Source of the DNA: Mycolicibacterium stellerae
GTDB lineage: Bacteria; Actinomycetota; Actinomycetes; Mycobacteriales; Mycobacteriaceae
Direction of reading: 5' to 3'
Length of the DNA: 64,000 nt
Assembly (NCBI RefSeq): GCF_003719305.1
Contig: NZ_RARC01000018.1
Location: 1-64,000, forward strand
Both the position numbers and the translations under genes were made by a program. Below the pieces are notes generated by a model, which worked only from the letters and a program-made list of their open reading frames with translations, was not told the DNA's origin and made no database searches. Shown here piece after piece: positions 8,950 through 18,584 of this stretch (position 1 is the stretch's first letter; each line of letters starts with the position of its first letter).

Positions 8950-10725
8950 TTGCCAGCGTTACGCAAGCACCCGCAAACCGCCACCAAGCACCTCTTCGTC
9001 ACCGGCGGTGTGGTTTCGTCGCTCGGCAAGGGGCTCACCGCGTCGAGCCTCGGGCAGCTGCTGACCGCGCGCGGTCTGCAGGTCACCATGCAGAAGCTCG
9101 ACCCTTACCTCAACGTTGACCCCGGCACGATGAACCCGTTCCAGCACGGTGAGGTGTTCGTCACCGAGGACGGCGCCGAGACGGATCTCGATGTCGGGCA
9201 CTACGAGCGGTTCCTCGACCGAAACCTGCCCGGCTGGGCGAATGTGACTACCGGACAGGTGTATTCGACGGTGATCGCCAAGGAGCGTCGCGGCGAGTAC
9301 CTCGGCGATACCGTTCAGGTGATCCCGCACATCACCGATGAGATCAAGAGTCGTGTCCTGGCGATGGCGCAACCCGACGCCGACGGCAACCGGGCCGATG
9401 TGGTGATCACCGAGATCGGCGGCACCGTCGGCGACATCGAGTCGCTGCCGTTCCTCGAGGCCGCGCGTCAGGTGCGCCACGAAGTCGGCAGGGAGAACTG
9501 CTTCTTTCTGCACTGCTCGCTGGTGCCGTTCATGGCGCCTTCGGGCGAACTCAAGACCAAACCCACTCAGCACTCGGTCGCCGCGCTTCGCAGCATCGGT
9601 ATCACCCCCGACGCGTTGATCCTGCGCTGCGACCGGGACGTGCCCGAACCCCTGAAGAACAAGATCGCGTTGATGTGCGACGTCGACATCGACGGCGTGA
9701 TCTCCACTCCGGATGCGCCTTCGATCTATGACATCCCCAAGGTGCTGCACCGCGAGGAGCTCGACGCCTACGTGGTGAGAAGGCTGAACCTGCCGTTCCG
9801 CGACGTCGACTGGACACAGTGGAATGACCTGCTGCAGCGGGTGCACGAACCGCATGAGACCGTGCGAATCGCCCTGGTGGGCAAGTACATCGATCTGTCC
9901 GACGCATACCTGTCAGTCGCCGAAGCGCTGCGTGCAGGCGGCTTCAAACATCGCGCCAAGGTGGAACTGCGGTGGGTCGCCTCCGACGACTGTGAAACCG
10001 ACAACGGTGCCGCTGCGGTGCTCGACGACGTGCACGCGGTGCTGATCCCCGGCGGCTTCGGCATTCGTGGGATCGAGGGCAAGATCGGCGCGATCCGCTA
10101 CGCGCGCAAACGCGGTCTGCCTGTGTTGGGTCTGTGCCTCGGCCTGCAGTGCATCGTCATCGAGGCGGCCCGGTCGGCCGGGATCACCGGGGCGAACTCC
10201 GCGGAGTTCGACGCCAACACTCCCGATCCGGTCATCTCCACGATGGCCGATCAGCGCGACGCCGTCGCCGGGGAGGCCGACTTGGGCGGCACCATGCGAC
10301 TGGGTGCCTATCCTGCTGTGCTGCAGCCGGGTTCCATTGTGGCCCAGGCGTATGGAACCACGGAGGTGTCCGAGCGGCACCGGCACCGTTACGAGGTGAA
10401 CAACGCATATCGCGACCGCATCGCCGCGAGCGGGCTGAGGTTCTCCGGCACGTCACCAGATGGACACCTGGTGGAGTTCGTCGAGTACGCCCCCGACGTC
10501 CACCCGTTCATGGTCGGGACGCAGGCGCATCCGGAGTTGAAGAGCCGCCCCACCCGCCCGCATCCACTGTTCGCGGCCTTCATCGGTGCCGCGCTGGACT
10601 ACAAGGCCGCCGAGAGATTGCCGGTCGAGATCCCCGAGCAGCGAGCCAACGGAGCCGAGCACTCGGACGACGCCGAGCAATTGCTCCAGGATGATTCCAG
10701 GGTGAAATCGGAAATCCGTGGCTGA
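8950..10725 (+). CDS. pyrG: CTP synthase
   Basis: 591 residues from a TTG start. That start is chosen because GGAGG lies 6 bases before it and because it gives the usual N terminus LPALRKHPQTATKHLFVTGG; the frame is open further upstream but with no homology. The enzyme makes CTP from UTP, ATP and glutamine. The synthetase domain has GGVVSSLGKG and KLDPYLNVDPGTM; the class I glutamine amidotransferase domain has the nucleophile elbow LGLCLGLQC (Cys about 395) and the distal HPE near residue 525. The NUDIX gene starts 8 bases before its stop. Confidence 0.97.
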   Translation: MPALRKHPQTATKHLFVTGGVVSSLGKGLTASSLGQLLTARGLQVTMQKLDPYLNVDPGTMNPFQHGEVFVTEDGAETDLDVGHYERFLDRNLPGWANVTTGQVYSTVIAKERRGEYLGDTVQVIPHITDEIKSRVLAMAQPDADGNRADVVITEIGGTVGDIESLPFLEAARQVRHEVGRENCFFLHCSLVPFMAPSGELKTKPTQHSVAALRSIGITPDALILRCDRDVPEPLKNKIALMCDVDIDGVISTPDAPSIYDIPKVLHREELDAYVVRRLNLPFRDVDWTQWNDLLQRVHEPHETVRIALVGKYIDLSDAYLSVAEALRAGGFKHRAKVELRWVASDDCETDNGAAAVLDDVHAVLIPGGFGIRGIEGKIGAIRYARKRGLPVLGLCLGLQCIVIEAARSAGITGANSAEFDANTPDPVISTMADQRDAVAGEADLGGTMRLGAYPAVLQPGSIVAQAYGTTEVSERHRHRYEVNNAYRDRIAASGLRFSGTSPDGHLVEFVEYAPDVHPFMVGTQAHPELKSRPTRPHPLFAAFIGAALDYKAAERLPVEIPEQRANGAEHSDDAEQLLQDDSRVKSEIRG

Positions 10726-11341
10726 ACACGTTTTCGCGATCGTCGAATCCGAAACCGTTTACGTCGGAAAGATTTTCGCACTACGCGCCGATGACGTGCA
10801 GATGCCCGGCGGCAACACCGCCCGACGCGAAGTCGTCGAGCACTACGGTGCCGTCGCCATCCTCGCCATCGACGATGACGCCAACGTCGTCATGGTCTAT
10901 CAATATCGACACCCGGTGGGCAGGCGATTGTGGGAGCTACCCGCGGGCCTGTTGGACATGGGCGGCGAGCCGCCACATATCACCGCGGCGCGCGAACTCG
11001 AGGAAGAGGCCGGCCTGTCTGCGCAGAACTGGCGCGTGCTGGTCGACCTCGTCAGCGCACCGGGCTTCAGCGACGAAAGTGTGCGGGTGTATCTCGCCAC
11101 CGGCCTTTCCGAGATCGGCAGGCCCGACGCCCATGACGAAGAGGCCGATCTGGTGGTGCGGCGGTTCGCGCTCGACGAAGCGGTCCGGATGGCGTTGAGC
11201 GGCGAGATCACCAACGCCATCACGGTGAGCGGCGTTCTCGCTGCACAGGCCGTCGGGGGCGATTTCGATTCGTTGCGGCAGGTCGACGCCGCGTGGGTGG
11301 ACAGACCGGCAGCCTTCGCCAGGCGGAGGGAACAGTCATGA
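10718..11341 (+). CDS. NUDIX hydrolase, ADP-ribose pyrophosphatase type
   Basis: 207 residues from a GTG start overlapping pyrG by 8 bases. The NUDIX box is complete (GGEPPHITAARELEEEAGL, about residues 86-104), giving the metal-binding RE..EE set. The flanking LWELPAGLLDMG and YQYRHPVG are typical of ADP-ribose pyrophosphatases, and the M. tuberculosis homologue Rv1700 has that activity. It probably removes ADP-ribose or related nucleotide sugars. Its stop overlaps the xerD ATG by 4 bases. Confidence 0.92.
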   Translation: MAEHVFAIVESETVYVGKIFALRADDVQMPGGNTARREVVEHYGAVAILAIDDDANVVMVYQYRHPVGRRLWELPAGLLDMGGEPPHITAARELEEEAGLSAQNWRVLVDLVSAPGFSDESVRVYLATGLSEIGRPDAHDEEADLVVRRFALDEAVRMALSGEITNAITVSGVLAAQAVGGDFDSLRQVDAAWVDRPAAFARRREQS

Positions 11342-12318
11342 CGACATCATCTGCTCTTCGCCCAAGCGGCTCATCGACCTTCCGTCCCGTCCTCGATGAC
11401 CAGCTTCAGGGCTACCTGGACCATCTGACGATCGAGCGCGGCGTCGCCGCCAACACGCTGAGTTCCTACCGGCGGGATCTGCGGCGGTACGCCGAGCACC
11501 TCACGCTGCGCGGCATCGACGATCTGGGCAAGGTCACCGAGAGCGATGTCAGCGACTTCCTCGCTGCTCTTCGCCGCGGCGACCCGGACGCCGGGGTGGT
11601 ACCGCTGTCGGCGGTGTCGGCGGCGCGCGCGCTGATCGCGGTGCGTGGACTGCATCGCTTCGCTGCGGCAGAAGGCGTCACCGAACTCGACGTGGCCCGT
11701 GCCGTGAAGCCGCCAACCCCGAGCAGGCGGCTGCCCAAGAGCCTGACCATCGACGAGGTGCTGGCTCTGCTGGAGGGCGCAGGCGGCGACAGCGAGGCCG
11801 ACGGTCCGCTGACGCTGCGTAACCGGGCCCTGCTCGAGCTGCTCTACTCCACCGGTGCGCGAATCTCCGAGGCGGTCGGGCTCGACATCGACGACATCGA
11901 CACCCATGCCCGTTCGGTGCTGTTGCGGGGCAAGGGCGGAAAGCAGCGGCTGGTGCCGATCGGTCGTCCCGCGGTCACCGCACTGGACGCCTACTTCGTC
12001 CGAGGCCGACCCGACCTGGCGCGACGGGGTAAGGGCACGCCGGCGATCTTTCTCAATGCCCGTGGCGGACGGCTGTCGCGGCAGAGCGCATGGCAGGTGC
12101 TGCAGGACGCCGCCGAACGGGCGGGCATCACCGCAGCGGTTTCTCCGCACACCCTTCGGCACTCCTTTGCCACCCATCTGCTGGACGGCGGCGCCGATGT
12201 CCGCGTGGTTCAGGAGTTGCTCGGCCACGCATCGGTCACCACCACGCAGATCTACACCCTGGTCACGGTGCACGCGCTGCGGGAGGTGTGGGCGGGGGCC
12301 CATCCCAGGGCGCGCTAG
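11338..12318 (+). CDS. xerD: Tyrosine recombinase XerD
   Basis: 326 residues from an ATG overlapping the NUDIX stop (ATGA). The N-terminal SAM-like domain (LQGYLDHLTIERGVAANTLS) precedes the catalytic domain with the full set of residues: Arg in STGARISEAVGL, Lys in LLRGKGGKQRLVP, His and Arg in SPHTLRHSFATHLL, His in LLGHASVTTTQIY and the nucleophile Tyr in that last motif. With XerC it resolves chromosome dimers at dif. It is a housekeeping gene by context (Rv1701), not a phage integrase, although the fold is shared. Confidence 0.93.
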   Translation: MTTSSALRPSGSSTFRPVLDDQLQGYLDHLTIERGVAANTLSSYRRDLRRYAEHLTLRGIDDLGKVTESDVSDFLAALRRGDPDAGVVPLSAVSAARALIAVRGLHRFAAAEGVTELDVARAVKPPTPSRRLPKSLTIDEVLALLEGAGGDSEADGPLTLRNRALLELLYSTGARISEAVGLDIDDIDTHARSVLLRGKGGKQRLVPIGRPAVTALDAYFVRGRPDLARRGKGTPAIFLNARGGRLSRQSAWQVLQDAAERAGITAAVSPHTLRHSFATHLLDGGADVRVVQELLGHASVTTTQIYTLVTVHALREVWAGAHPRAR

Positions 12319-12321
12319 AGG

Positions 12322-13077
12322 TCAGCCGGCCAGATACTCCGACTCCAGCACCAGGTCGGGGATCAGCGTCTGGTACTCGATGTGAGTCTTGTGCTCGACG
12401 GTGTCCCACAGCTTGCCCTGCTGCTCTCGCATGTACGCGCGGTACTTCGGGGCGCCGGGGACGCGGACGTTGTCGGCGACGGCGATGGAGCCCCTGTGCA
12501 ACCAGCCGCGGTCCAGGATGGCCAGCAGGTCGGCCAGGTACACGCTTTTCTCGTGGTCGATGAACAGCAGGTCCACCGATTCGGCTCCGAAGCCGTGCTC
12601 GGCGGACAAGGCACCGAGTGTCTGGCCCCCGTCCCCGATGGTGCCGACGACACAGGTGATCCGGTCGTCGACGCCGGCGTGCGACCAAATTCGTCGGGCA
12701 ACCGCGGCGTTGCCTGACGATAGCTCGATCGAGAAAACCTCGGCGTCTGGTGCGGCCCTCGCGATTCGCAGCGCGCTGTAGCCGCAGTAGGTGCCGAGCT
12801 CGAGCACCCGTTTCGGGTTGGCGCGGCGGACGGCCGCGTCGAGCAGCTCGCCCTTCTCGTCTCCGACGTTGACCAGCATGGACTTTTCCGTGGCAAACGT
12901 GTCGATGGTGTCCAGCACGTCGTCGATGTCGCCACGGCGGGCGTTGGCTTCGACGTAGGCCGCGCAGGCCTCCTCACGGCCGTCGCCGATCTGGCCGGTC
13001 CTGACGAAGTGGGGCATCCCCACCGCGAGGCGCCAGAACGACGACCGCAGGAACGGCAACCGCTGCTTCGAGGTCAT
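12322..13077 (-). CDS. SAM-dependent O-methyltransferase (COMT-like)
   Basis: 251 residues. Class I methyltransferase of the catechol O-methyltransferase type: SAM loop VLELGTYCGYSALRIA (about residue 90), acidic residue after beta 2 in FSIELSSGNAAV, and the metal-binding Asp in LLFIDHEKSVYLADLL with VADNV further on. The natural substrate is unknown. It is the only gene reversed in the first 18 kb and ends 3 bases after the xerD stop on the opposite strand, so the two converge. Positionally equivalent to Rv1703c. The 144-base gap to parA should hold both divergent promoters. Confidence 0.88.
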   Translation of the reverse strand: MTSKQRLPFLRSSFWRLAVGMPHFVRTGQIGDGREEACAAYVEANARRGDIDDVLDTIDTFATEKSMLVNVGDEKGELLDAAVRRANPKRVLELGTYCGYSALRIARAAPDAEVFSIELSSGNAAVARRIWSHAGVDDRITCVVGTIGDGGQTLGALSAEHGFGAESVDLLFIDHEKSVYLADLLAILDRGWLHRGSIAVADNVRVPGAPKYRAYMREQQGKLWDTVEHKTHIEYQTLIPDLVLESEYLAG

Positions 13078-13221
13078 GACCGCAGCCTAGGCGGATCGCC
13101 GAGGCGAATGGGACCGTCATTGCCCGCGGGTCTGCCCGTCCAGGCCCTGTGTCCCCGTTAAACTTGCCCGGATGTTCGCCATGGCCTCGCGTTGCACGAC
13201 CACCGACGGTGGGGCCCAGGC

Positions 13222-14094
13222 ATGACGGAGGACGGCGGCGGCGCCGACCCACCTGCACAGGCAGGTCTGACCGGTCGTCCGCCCCGGCCGATTCCCGACC
13301 CCAAGCCCAAGAGCGTGCACGGCCCGGCCAAGGTCATCGCGATGTGCAACCAGAAGGGCGGCGTCGGCAAGACGACGTCGACCATCAACCTGGGCGCCAG
13401 CCTCGCCAGTTACGGCCGTCGGGTGTTGCTGGTGGACCTGGACCCGCAGGGCGCGCTCTCGGCGGGGCTCGGCGTGCCCCACTACGAACTCGACCACACG
13501 ATCCACAACCTGCTCGTCGAGCCGAGGGTGTCCATCGACGACGTCCTGATCCACACCCGGGTCAAGAACATGGACCTGGTGCCCAGCAACATCGACCTGT
13601 CTGCGGCGGAGATCCAGCTGGTCAACGAGGTCGGCCGCGAACAGTCGCTGGCCCGCTCACTGCATCCGGTGCTGGACCGGTACGACTATGTGCTTATCGA
13701 CTGTCAGCCGTCGCTTGGCCTGCTCACCGTGAACGGGCTGGCCTGCTCGGACGGCGTGATCATCCCGACCGAATGCGAGTATTTCTCGCTGCGCGGGTTG
13801 GCGTTGCTGACCGACACCGTCGACAAGGTGCACGACCGACTCAACCCCAAGCTCAGCATCAGTGGCATCCTGATAACGCGTTATGACCCGCGCACCGTCA
13901 ACGCTCGCGAGGTCATGGCGCGGGTCCTGGAGAGGTTCGGCGATCTGGTGTTCGACACCGTGATCACCCGTACGGTGCGCTTCCCGGAAACCAGCGTCGC
14001 CGGTGAGCCCATCACCACCTGGGCGCCGAAATCCGGTGGTGCCCAGGCTTATCGCTCGTTGGCCCGCGAGGTCATCGCCCGGTTCGGTTCGTGA
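13222..14094 (+). CDS. ParA-family ATPase (Soj-like, scp operon)
   Basis: 290 residues from the ATG at 13222; a TTG 30 bases earlier is possible but less likely. A Pro-rich N-terminal tail of about 45 residues precedes the deviant Walker A CNQKGGVGKTTSTINLGASL; LLVDLDPQGAL and IDCQPSLGLLTVNGL are the other ATPase motifs. This is the ParA paralogue found next to scpAB in mycobacteria (Rv1708), not the parA of the parABS locus near oriC. Inference: it helps chromosome organisation together with the SMC-ScpAB complex encoded next to it. Its stop overlaps the scpA GTG by 4 bases. Confidence 0.9.
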   Translation: MTEDGGGADPPAQAGLTGRPPRPIPDPKPKSVHGPAKVIAMCNQKGGVGKTTSTINLGASLASYGRRVLLVDLDPQGALSAGLGVPHYELDHTIHNLLVEPRVSIDDVLIHTRVKNMDLVPSNIDLSAAEIQLVNEVGREQSLARSLHPVLDRYDYVLIDCQPSLGLLTVNGLACSDGVIIPTECEYFSLRGLALLTDTVDKVHDRLNPKLSISGILITRYDPRTVNAREVMARVLERFGDLVFDTVITRTVRFPETSVAGEPITTWAPKSGGAQAYRSLAREVIARFGS

Positions 14095-14924
14095 ATACCG
14101 AGACACAGCCGGAGGAGTCGCAGCGGACGGGCTTCCAGGTTCGGCTGAGCAATTTCGAAGGTCCGTTCGACCTGCTGCTGCAGCTGATCTTCGCGCACCG
14201 GCTCGACGTCACCGAGGTGGCATTGCACCAGGTGACAGACGACTTCATCGCCTACACCAAGGCGATCGGTCCGAAGCTCGAGCTCGACGAGACCACCGCG
14301 TTCCTTGTGATAGCGGCGACCCTGCTTGATCTGAAGGCCGCGCGCCTGCTGCCGGCCGGGGAGATCCACGACGAGGAAGACCTCGCCCTGCTCGAGGTGC
14401 GCGACCTGCTGTTTGCGCGCCTGCTGCAGTATCGGGCGTTCAAGCATGTCGCCGAGATGTTCGCCGAGCTCGAGGCCGCCGCCCTGCGCAGCTATCCGCG
14501 CGCAGTGTCGCTGGAGGACCGGTACTCCGAACTGCTTCCCGAGGTGATGCTCGGCGTCGACGCCCAGCTGTTCGCCGAGATCGCGGCTACCGTGTTCACC
14601 CCGCGTCCGGTGCCGACGGTGGCCACGGCGCATCTGCACGAGCTCATCGTGTCGGTACCCGAACAGGCCGAACAGCTGCTCGCCGACCTGCAACGCCGTG
14701 GCCCCGGACAATGGGCGACATTCTCCGAGCTGGTCGCCGACTGCCGCGAGCCGATCTTGATCGTGGGCCGGTTCCTGGCGCTGCTCGAACTGTATCGAGC
14801 GCGGGCGGTAGCATTTGACCAATCAGAACCGCTTGGTGTCCTGCAGATTTCGTGGACCGGAGATCGGCCATCCAGCGACGAAGTCCAGACCACTGAGACG
14901 GTGGAAGAGCCAAACGATGACTGA
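14091..14924 (+). CDS. scpA: Segregation and condensation protein ScpA
   Basis: 277 residues from a GTG start that overlaps the parA stop. The kleisin N-terminal signature is clear (LSNFEGPFDLLLQLIFAHRLDVTEVALHQV), followed by helices with AATLLDLKAARLLP and a C-terminal winged helix ending in VLQISWTGD. ScpA bridges the head of SMC and binds the ScpB dimer in the bacterial condensin. The stop lies 8 bases inside scpB, so coupling is likely. The sequence is quoted only in part. Confidence 0.95.
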   Translation: MNTETQPEESQRTGFQVRLSNFEGPFDLLLQLIFAHRLDVTEVALHQVTDDFIAYTKAIGPKLELDETTAFLVIAATLLDLKAARLLPAGEIHDEEDLALLEVRDLLFARLLQYRAFKHVAEMFAELEAAALRSYPRAVSLEDRYSELLPEVMLGVDAQLFAEIAATVFTPRPVPTVATAHLHELIVSVPEQAEQLLADLQRRGPGQWATFSELVADCREPILIVGRFLALLELYRARAVAFDQSEPLGVLQISWTGDRPSSDEVQTTETVEEPNDD

Positions 14925-15732
14925 CGAATTCTCAAATCCGGTCGACGACGACCACCCCGAGCCGCGCAACGGCGAAGACCGCCCCGATGCGGTGGACGGC
15001 GCTGTCCACGAGCCGCTCAACGGTGGTGCACCCGAAGGCATCAACGGCGACATCCCCGATCTGGACCTGGGCATCGACGTCGCTGAGCCGCCGCAGCTGG
15101 AAGACGACGAGCTCGGAGCCGTGCTCGAGGCGCTGCTGCTGGTGGTGGACACCCCGGTCACCGTCGACGCGCTCGCCGTGGCGATCCAGCAGCCGGCCTA
15201 CCGTGTTTCGGCCAAGCTGCAGCTGATGGCCGAGGAACTGTCGGCCCGCCAGAGCGGTATCGACCTGCGCGACGCCGGTGGCGGCTGGCGCATGTACACC
15301 AGGTCCCAATACGCGCCCTATGTGGAACGGCTGCTGCTCGACGGTTCGCGTACGAAGCTGACCCGCGCGGCGCTGGAGACCCTGGCCGTGGTGGCCTACC
15401 GCCAGCCGGTGACCCGGGCCCGGGTGAGCGCGGTACGCGGGGTGAACGTGGACGCGGTGATGCGGACCCTGCTGGCCCGCGGGCTGATCACCGAGGCCGG
15501 CGCCGACTCGGACACGGGCGCCATCACCTTCGCGACGACCGAGTTGTTCCTTGAACGCCTCGGGTTGTCGTCGCTGACCGATCTTCCCGACATCGCTCCG
15601 CTGCTGCCCGATGTCGACGTGATCGACGACTTGACCGAAACGCTCAACGATGAACCGCGTTTCGTGAAGCTCGGTCTCCCAACCTCGTCGAATGACCAGC
15701 GGCCGATGTCCTTCGACGTGGACAAAGACTGA
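14917..15732 (+). CDS. scpB: Segregation and condensation protein ScpB
   Basis: 271 residues from an ATG that overlaps the scpA stop by 8 bases; an upstream open frame lies inside scpA. The first 60 residues are acidic and low in complexity (Asp, Glu, Pro), an extension common in actinobacteria. Two winged-helix domains follow, with LGAVLEALLLVVDTPV starting the first and LTRAALETLAVVAYRQPV in the second, the usual ScpB signature. It dimerises and binds ScpA. Confidence 0.95.
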   Translation: MTDEFSNPVDDDHPEPRNGEDRPDAVDGAVHEPLNGGAPEGINGDIPDLDLGIDVAEPPQLEDDELGAVLEALLLVVDTPVTVDALAVAIQQPAYRVSAKLQLMAEELSARQSGIDLRDAGGGWRMYTRSQYAPYVERLLLDGSRTKLTRAALETLAVVAYRQPVTRARVSAVRGVNVDAVMRTLLARGLITEAGADSDTGAITFATTELFLERLGLSSLTDLPDIAPLLPDVDVIDDLTETLNDEPRFVKLGLPTSSNDQRPMSFDVDKD

Positions 15733-15733
15733 G

Positions 15734-16477
15734 ATGGCCGATCCGGAAGGTGTGCGGCTGCAGAAGGTGTTGTCGCAGGCCGGAATCGCCTCACGGCGCG
15801 TTGCCGAGAGAATGATCGTCGATGGGCGCGTCGAGGTCGACGGGCGGGTGGTGACCGAACTCGGCACCAGGGTCGACCCCGACGTATCGGTGATCCGGGT
15901 CGACGGGGCGCGGGTGTTGCTCGACGACACCCTGGTGCATCTGGCGTTGAACAAGCCGCGGGGCATGCACTCGACGATGTCCGACGACCGCGGTAGACCG
16001 TGCATCGGCGATATGGTCGAACATCGAGTCCGCGGTAACAAGAAGCTGTTTCACGTCGGACGCCTCGACGCCGATACCGAAGGTCTGATGTTGCTCACCA
16101 ACGACGGCGAGTTGGCGCACCGCCTCATGCACCCCTCCTTCGAGGTGCCCAAGACGTATCTGGCGACGGTTCTCGGCACCGTGCCGCGCGGTATGGGCCG
16201 CAAGCTGCGCGACGGGATCGAGCTGGACGACGGACCGGCCCGGGTGGACGACTTCGCGGTTGTTGATGCCGTACCCGGCAAGACGATGGTGCGCGTGACG
16301 CTGCACGAGGGCCGCAAGCGGATCGTCCGCCGGATGCTCAAGGAGGTCGGCTTTCCTGTTCAGGAACTTGTGCGCACCGACATCGGTGCGGTGTCGCTGG
16401 GAGACCAGCGACCCGGAAGCATCCGCGTTTTGAGCCGCAAAGAGGTCGGCGCGCTCTATATGGCGGTCGGACTGTGA
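15734..16477 (+). CDS. rRNA pseudouridine synthase, RluB/RsuA family
   Basis: 247 residues from an ATG directly after the scpB stop. The S4 domain (VRLQKVLSQAGIASRRVAER) is followed by the catalytic domain with the Asp-containing motif GRLDADTEGLMLLTNDGEL and KTYLATVLG, then HEGRKRIVRRMLKEVGFPV. Enzymes of this group make a pseudouridine in 23S (RluB) or 16S (RsuA) rRNA; by context (Rv1711, next to scpB as in Bacillus) it is probably the RluB type. Its stop overlaps the cmk GTG. Confidence 0.92.
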   Translation: MADPEGVRLQKVLSQAGIASRRVAERMIVDGRVEVDGRVVTELGTRVDPDVSVIRVDGARVLLDDTLVHLALNKPRGMHSTMSDDRGRPCIGDMVEHRVRGNKKLFHVGRLDADTEGLMLLTNDGELAHRLMHPSFEVPKTYLATVLGTVPRGMGRKLRDGIELDDGPARVDDFAVVDAVPGKTMVRVTLHEGRKRIVRRMLKEVGFPVQELVRTDIGAVSLGDQRPGSIRVLSRKEVGALYMAVGL

Positions 16478-17160
16478 GCGCCCAGGTAGTGGTCGCGGTC
16501 GATGGTCCCGCGGGAACGGGAAAGTCCTCGGTGTCAAGGGGTTTGGCGCGTAGCCTGGGTGCGCGATACCTGGATACCGGGGCGATGTACCGGATCGTGA
16601 CGCTGGCAGTGTTGCGAGCAGGCGTGGATCTCGCTGACACCCCGGCCATCGAATCCGCCGCAACCGACGTACCGCTCTCGGTCGGCTATGACCCCGACGA
16701 GGATCGTGCTTACCTTGACGCCGAGGATGTTTCGAGCGAAATCCGTGGCGACGCGGTGACGAAGGCGGTATCTGCGGTGTCGGCGGTGCCTGCGGTTCGG
16801 GCTCGCTTGGTTGGGCTGCAACGCGAACTGGCCGCGGGCCCCGGCAGCGTCGTGGTTGAGGGCCGCGACATCGGCACCGTTGTGCTACCGGATGCGGATG
16901 TGAAGATCTTTCTGACGGCGTCTGCGGAGGAACGTGCGCGACGCCGCAACGAGCAGAACGTCGCCAACGGCCTTTGCGATGACTACCCAGCTGTGCTGGC
17001 CGATGTGAAACGCCGCGACCACCTCGATTCAACACGGGCGGTGTCGCCGCTGCGTGCGGCCGACGATGCGTTGCTGGTCGACACCAGCGACATGTCGGAG
17101 TCCGAGGTGATCGCCCACCTCGTGGACCTCGTCGAGCAGCGTGCGGGTGCGTCGCGATGA
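16474..17160 (+). CDS. cmk: Cytidylate kinase
   Basis: 228 residues from a GTG start overlapping the previous stop by 4 bases. P-loop VDGPAGTGKSSVSRGLA at residues 8-24, DTGAMYRIVTLAVLRAG near 35, the CMP-binding VVEGRDIGTVVLPDADVK near 130, and the lid RARRRNEQNVANG near 150. It converts CMP and dCMP to the diphosphates. The cmk-der pair is conserved in many bacteria, and here the stop of cmk overlaps the der ATG. Confidence 0.96.
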   Translation: MSAQVVVAVDGPAGTGKSSVSRGLARSLGARYLDTGAMYRIVTLAVLRAGVDLADTPAIESAATDVPLSVGYDPDEDRAYLDAEDVSSEIRGDAVTKAVSAVSAVPAVRARLVGLQRELAAGPGSVVVEGRDIGTVVLPDADVKIFLTASAEERARRRNEQNVANGLCDDYPAVLADVKRRDHLDSTRAVSPLRAADDALLVDTSDMSESEVIAHLVDLVEQRAGASR

Positions 17161-18575
17161 CTGACACCGACGGCACCTGGGCCGACGAAAGCGATTGGGA
17201 GCTGGTCGATTCGGCTGTCGGTGAAGATGTCGATGGCGCGGTCGACGCCGCCGGACCGCCGCCGGTGGTCGCCGTCGTGGGCCGCCCGAACGTCGGCAAG
17301 TCCACGCTGGTGAATCGCATCCTCGGCCGACGCGAGGCGGTAGTGCAGGATGTTCCCGGCGTCACCCGGGATCGCGTGTCCTACGACGCGAACTGGGTCG
17401 GGCGCCGGTTCCTCGTCCAGGACACCGGCGGCTGGGAACCCGACGCGAAGGGTCTGCAACAGCTCGTCGCCGAGCAGGCGGCGGTGGCGATGCGCACCGC
17501 CGACGCGATCATCCTCGTCGTCGATGCCGTGGTGGGGGCGACCGTGAGTGACGAGGCGGCGGCTCGGATCCTGCGCCGGTCGGGGAAACCCGTCTTTCTG
17601 GCGGCCAACAAGGTCGACACCGAGCGAGGCGAGGCCGACGCCGCCTCGTTGTGGTCGCTGGGGCTGGGGGAGCCGCATCCGGTCAGCGCCATGCACGGCC
17701 GCGGCGTGGCCGACCTGCTCGACCACGTCATCGAGGCGCTACCCGTGGTGTCGGAAGTCGGCCCCAAGACTGGCGGCCCACGGCGGGTGGCGCTCGTCGG
17801 CAAGCCGAATGTCGGGAAGAGCTCGCTGCTGAACAAGTTGGCGGGCGACGAGCGAGCCGTCGTGCACGACCAGGCGGGGACCACCGTCGACCCGGTGGAC
17901 TCGTTGATCGAATTAGGCGGCAAGACGTGGCGTTTCGTCGATACGGCCGGTTTGCGCCGGAAGGTCGGCCAGGCCAGCGGACACGAGTTCTATGCGTCCG
18001 TGCGCACCCATGGCGCGATCGACGCCGCCGAGGTGGTCATCGTGCTGATCGACGGGTCGCAGCCGCTGACCGAGCAGGATCAGCGGGTGCTGACAATGGT
18101 GATCGAGGCCGGCCGGGCGCTGGTGCTGGCCTTCAACAAGTGGGACCTCGTCGACGAGGACCGGCGCTACGAGCTCGGTCGCGAGATCGACCGCGAACTG
18201 GCGCAGGTGCAGTGGGCGCCGCGGGTCAACATCTCCGCCCTTACCGGGCGCGCAGTGCAGAAGCTGGTGCCCGCACTGGAGACGGCGTTAGAGTCCTGGG
18301 ACAGCCGAATCTCGACCGGCAGGCTGAACACGTTCCTCAAGGAGACCGTCGCGGCGACGCCGCCGCCGGTGCGCGGGGGTAAGCAACCCCGGATTCTGTT
18401 CGCCACCCAGGCCACCACGCGGCCCCCGACGTTCGTGCTGTTCACCTCGGGCTTTCTTGAGGCCGGGTATCGCCGGTTCCTTGAGCGGCGACTGCGCGAG
18501 ACATTCGGGTTCGAGGGCAGCCCCATCCGCATCAACGTGCGGGTGCGCGAAAAGCGCGGAGCGCGCGCTCGATAA
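17157..18575 (+). CDS. der: Ribosome assembly GTPase Der
   Basis: 472 residues. Two tandem G domains are seen, the first with GRPNVGKST near residue 43, DTGGWE and NKVD, the second with GKPNVGKSS near 216, DTAGLRRK and NKWD. A KH-like domain closes the protein (about 385-465, VRGGKQPRILFATQATTRPP). Der (EngA) is essential for 50S subunit maturation. The first 40 residues are an acidic extension usual in mycobacteria. Last gene of the conserved block (Rv1713). Confidence 0.97.
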   Translation: MTDTDGTWADESDWELVDSAVGEDVDGAVDAAGPPPVVAVVGRPNVGKSTLVNRILGRREAVVQDVPGVTRDRVSYDANWVGRRFLVQDTGGWEPDAKGLQQLVAEQAAVAMRTADAIILVVDAVVGATVSDEAAARILRRSGKPVFLAANKVDTERGEADAASLWSLGLGEPHPVSAMHGRGVADLLDHVIEALPVVSEVGPKTGGPRRVALVGKPNVGKSSLLNKLAGDERAVVHDQAGTTVDPVDSLIELGGKTWRFVDTAGLRRKVGQASGHEFYASVRTHGAIDAAEVVIVLIDGSQPLTEQDQRVLTMVIEAGRALVLAFNKWDLVDEDRRYELGREIDRELAQVQWAPRVNISALTGRAVQKLVPALETALESWDSRISTGRLNTFLKETVAATPPPVRGGKQPRILFATQATTRPPTFVLFTSGFLEAGYRRFLERRLRETFGFEGSPIRINVRVREKRGARAR

Positions 18576-18584
18576 GTTGGCTCG

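Noticed and set aside
11338..12318. Phage integrase linked to the tRNA-Pro element
   Set aside because: It is 7 kb away, in the conserved Rv1699-Rv1701 order and coupled to the NUDIX gene, so it is the housekeeping XerD.
15791..17365. 524-codon minus frame across the pseudouridine synthase and cmk genes
   Set aside because: Pro/Arg/Ser-rich shadow; both genes on the + strand have full catalytic motifs.
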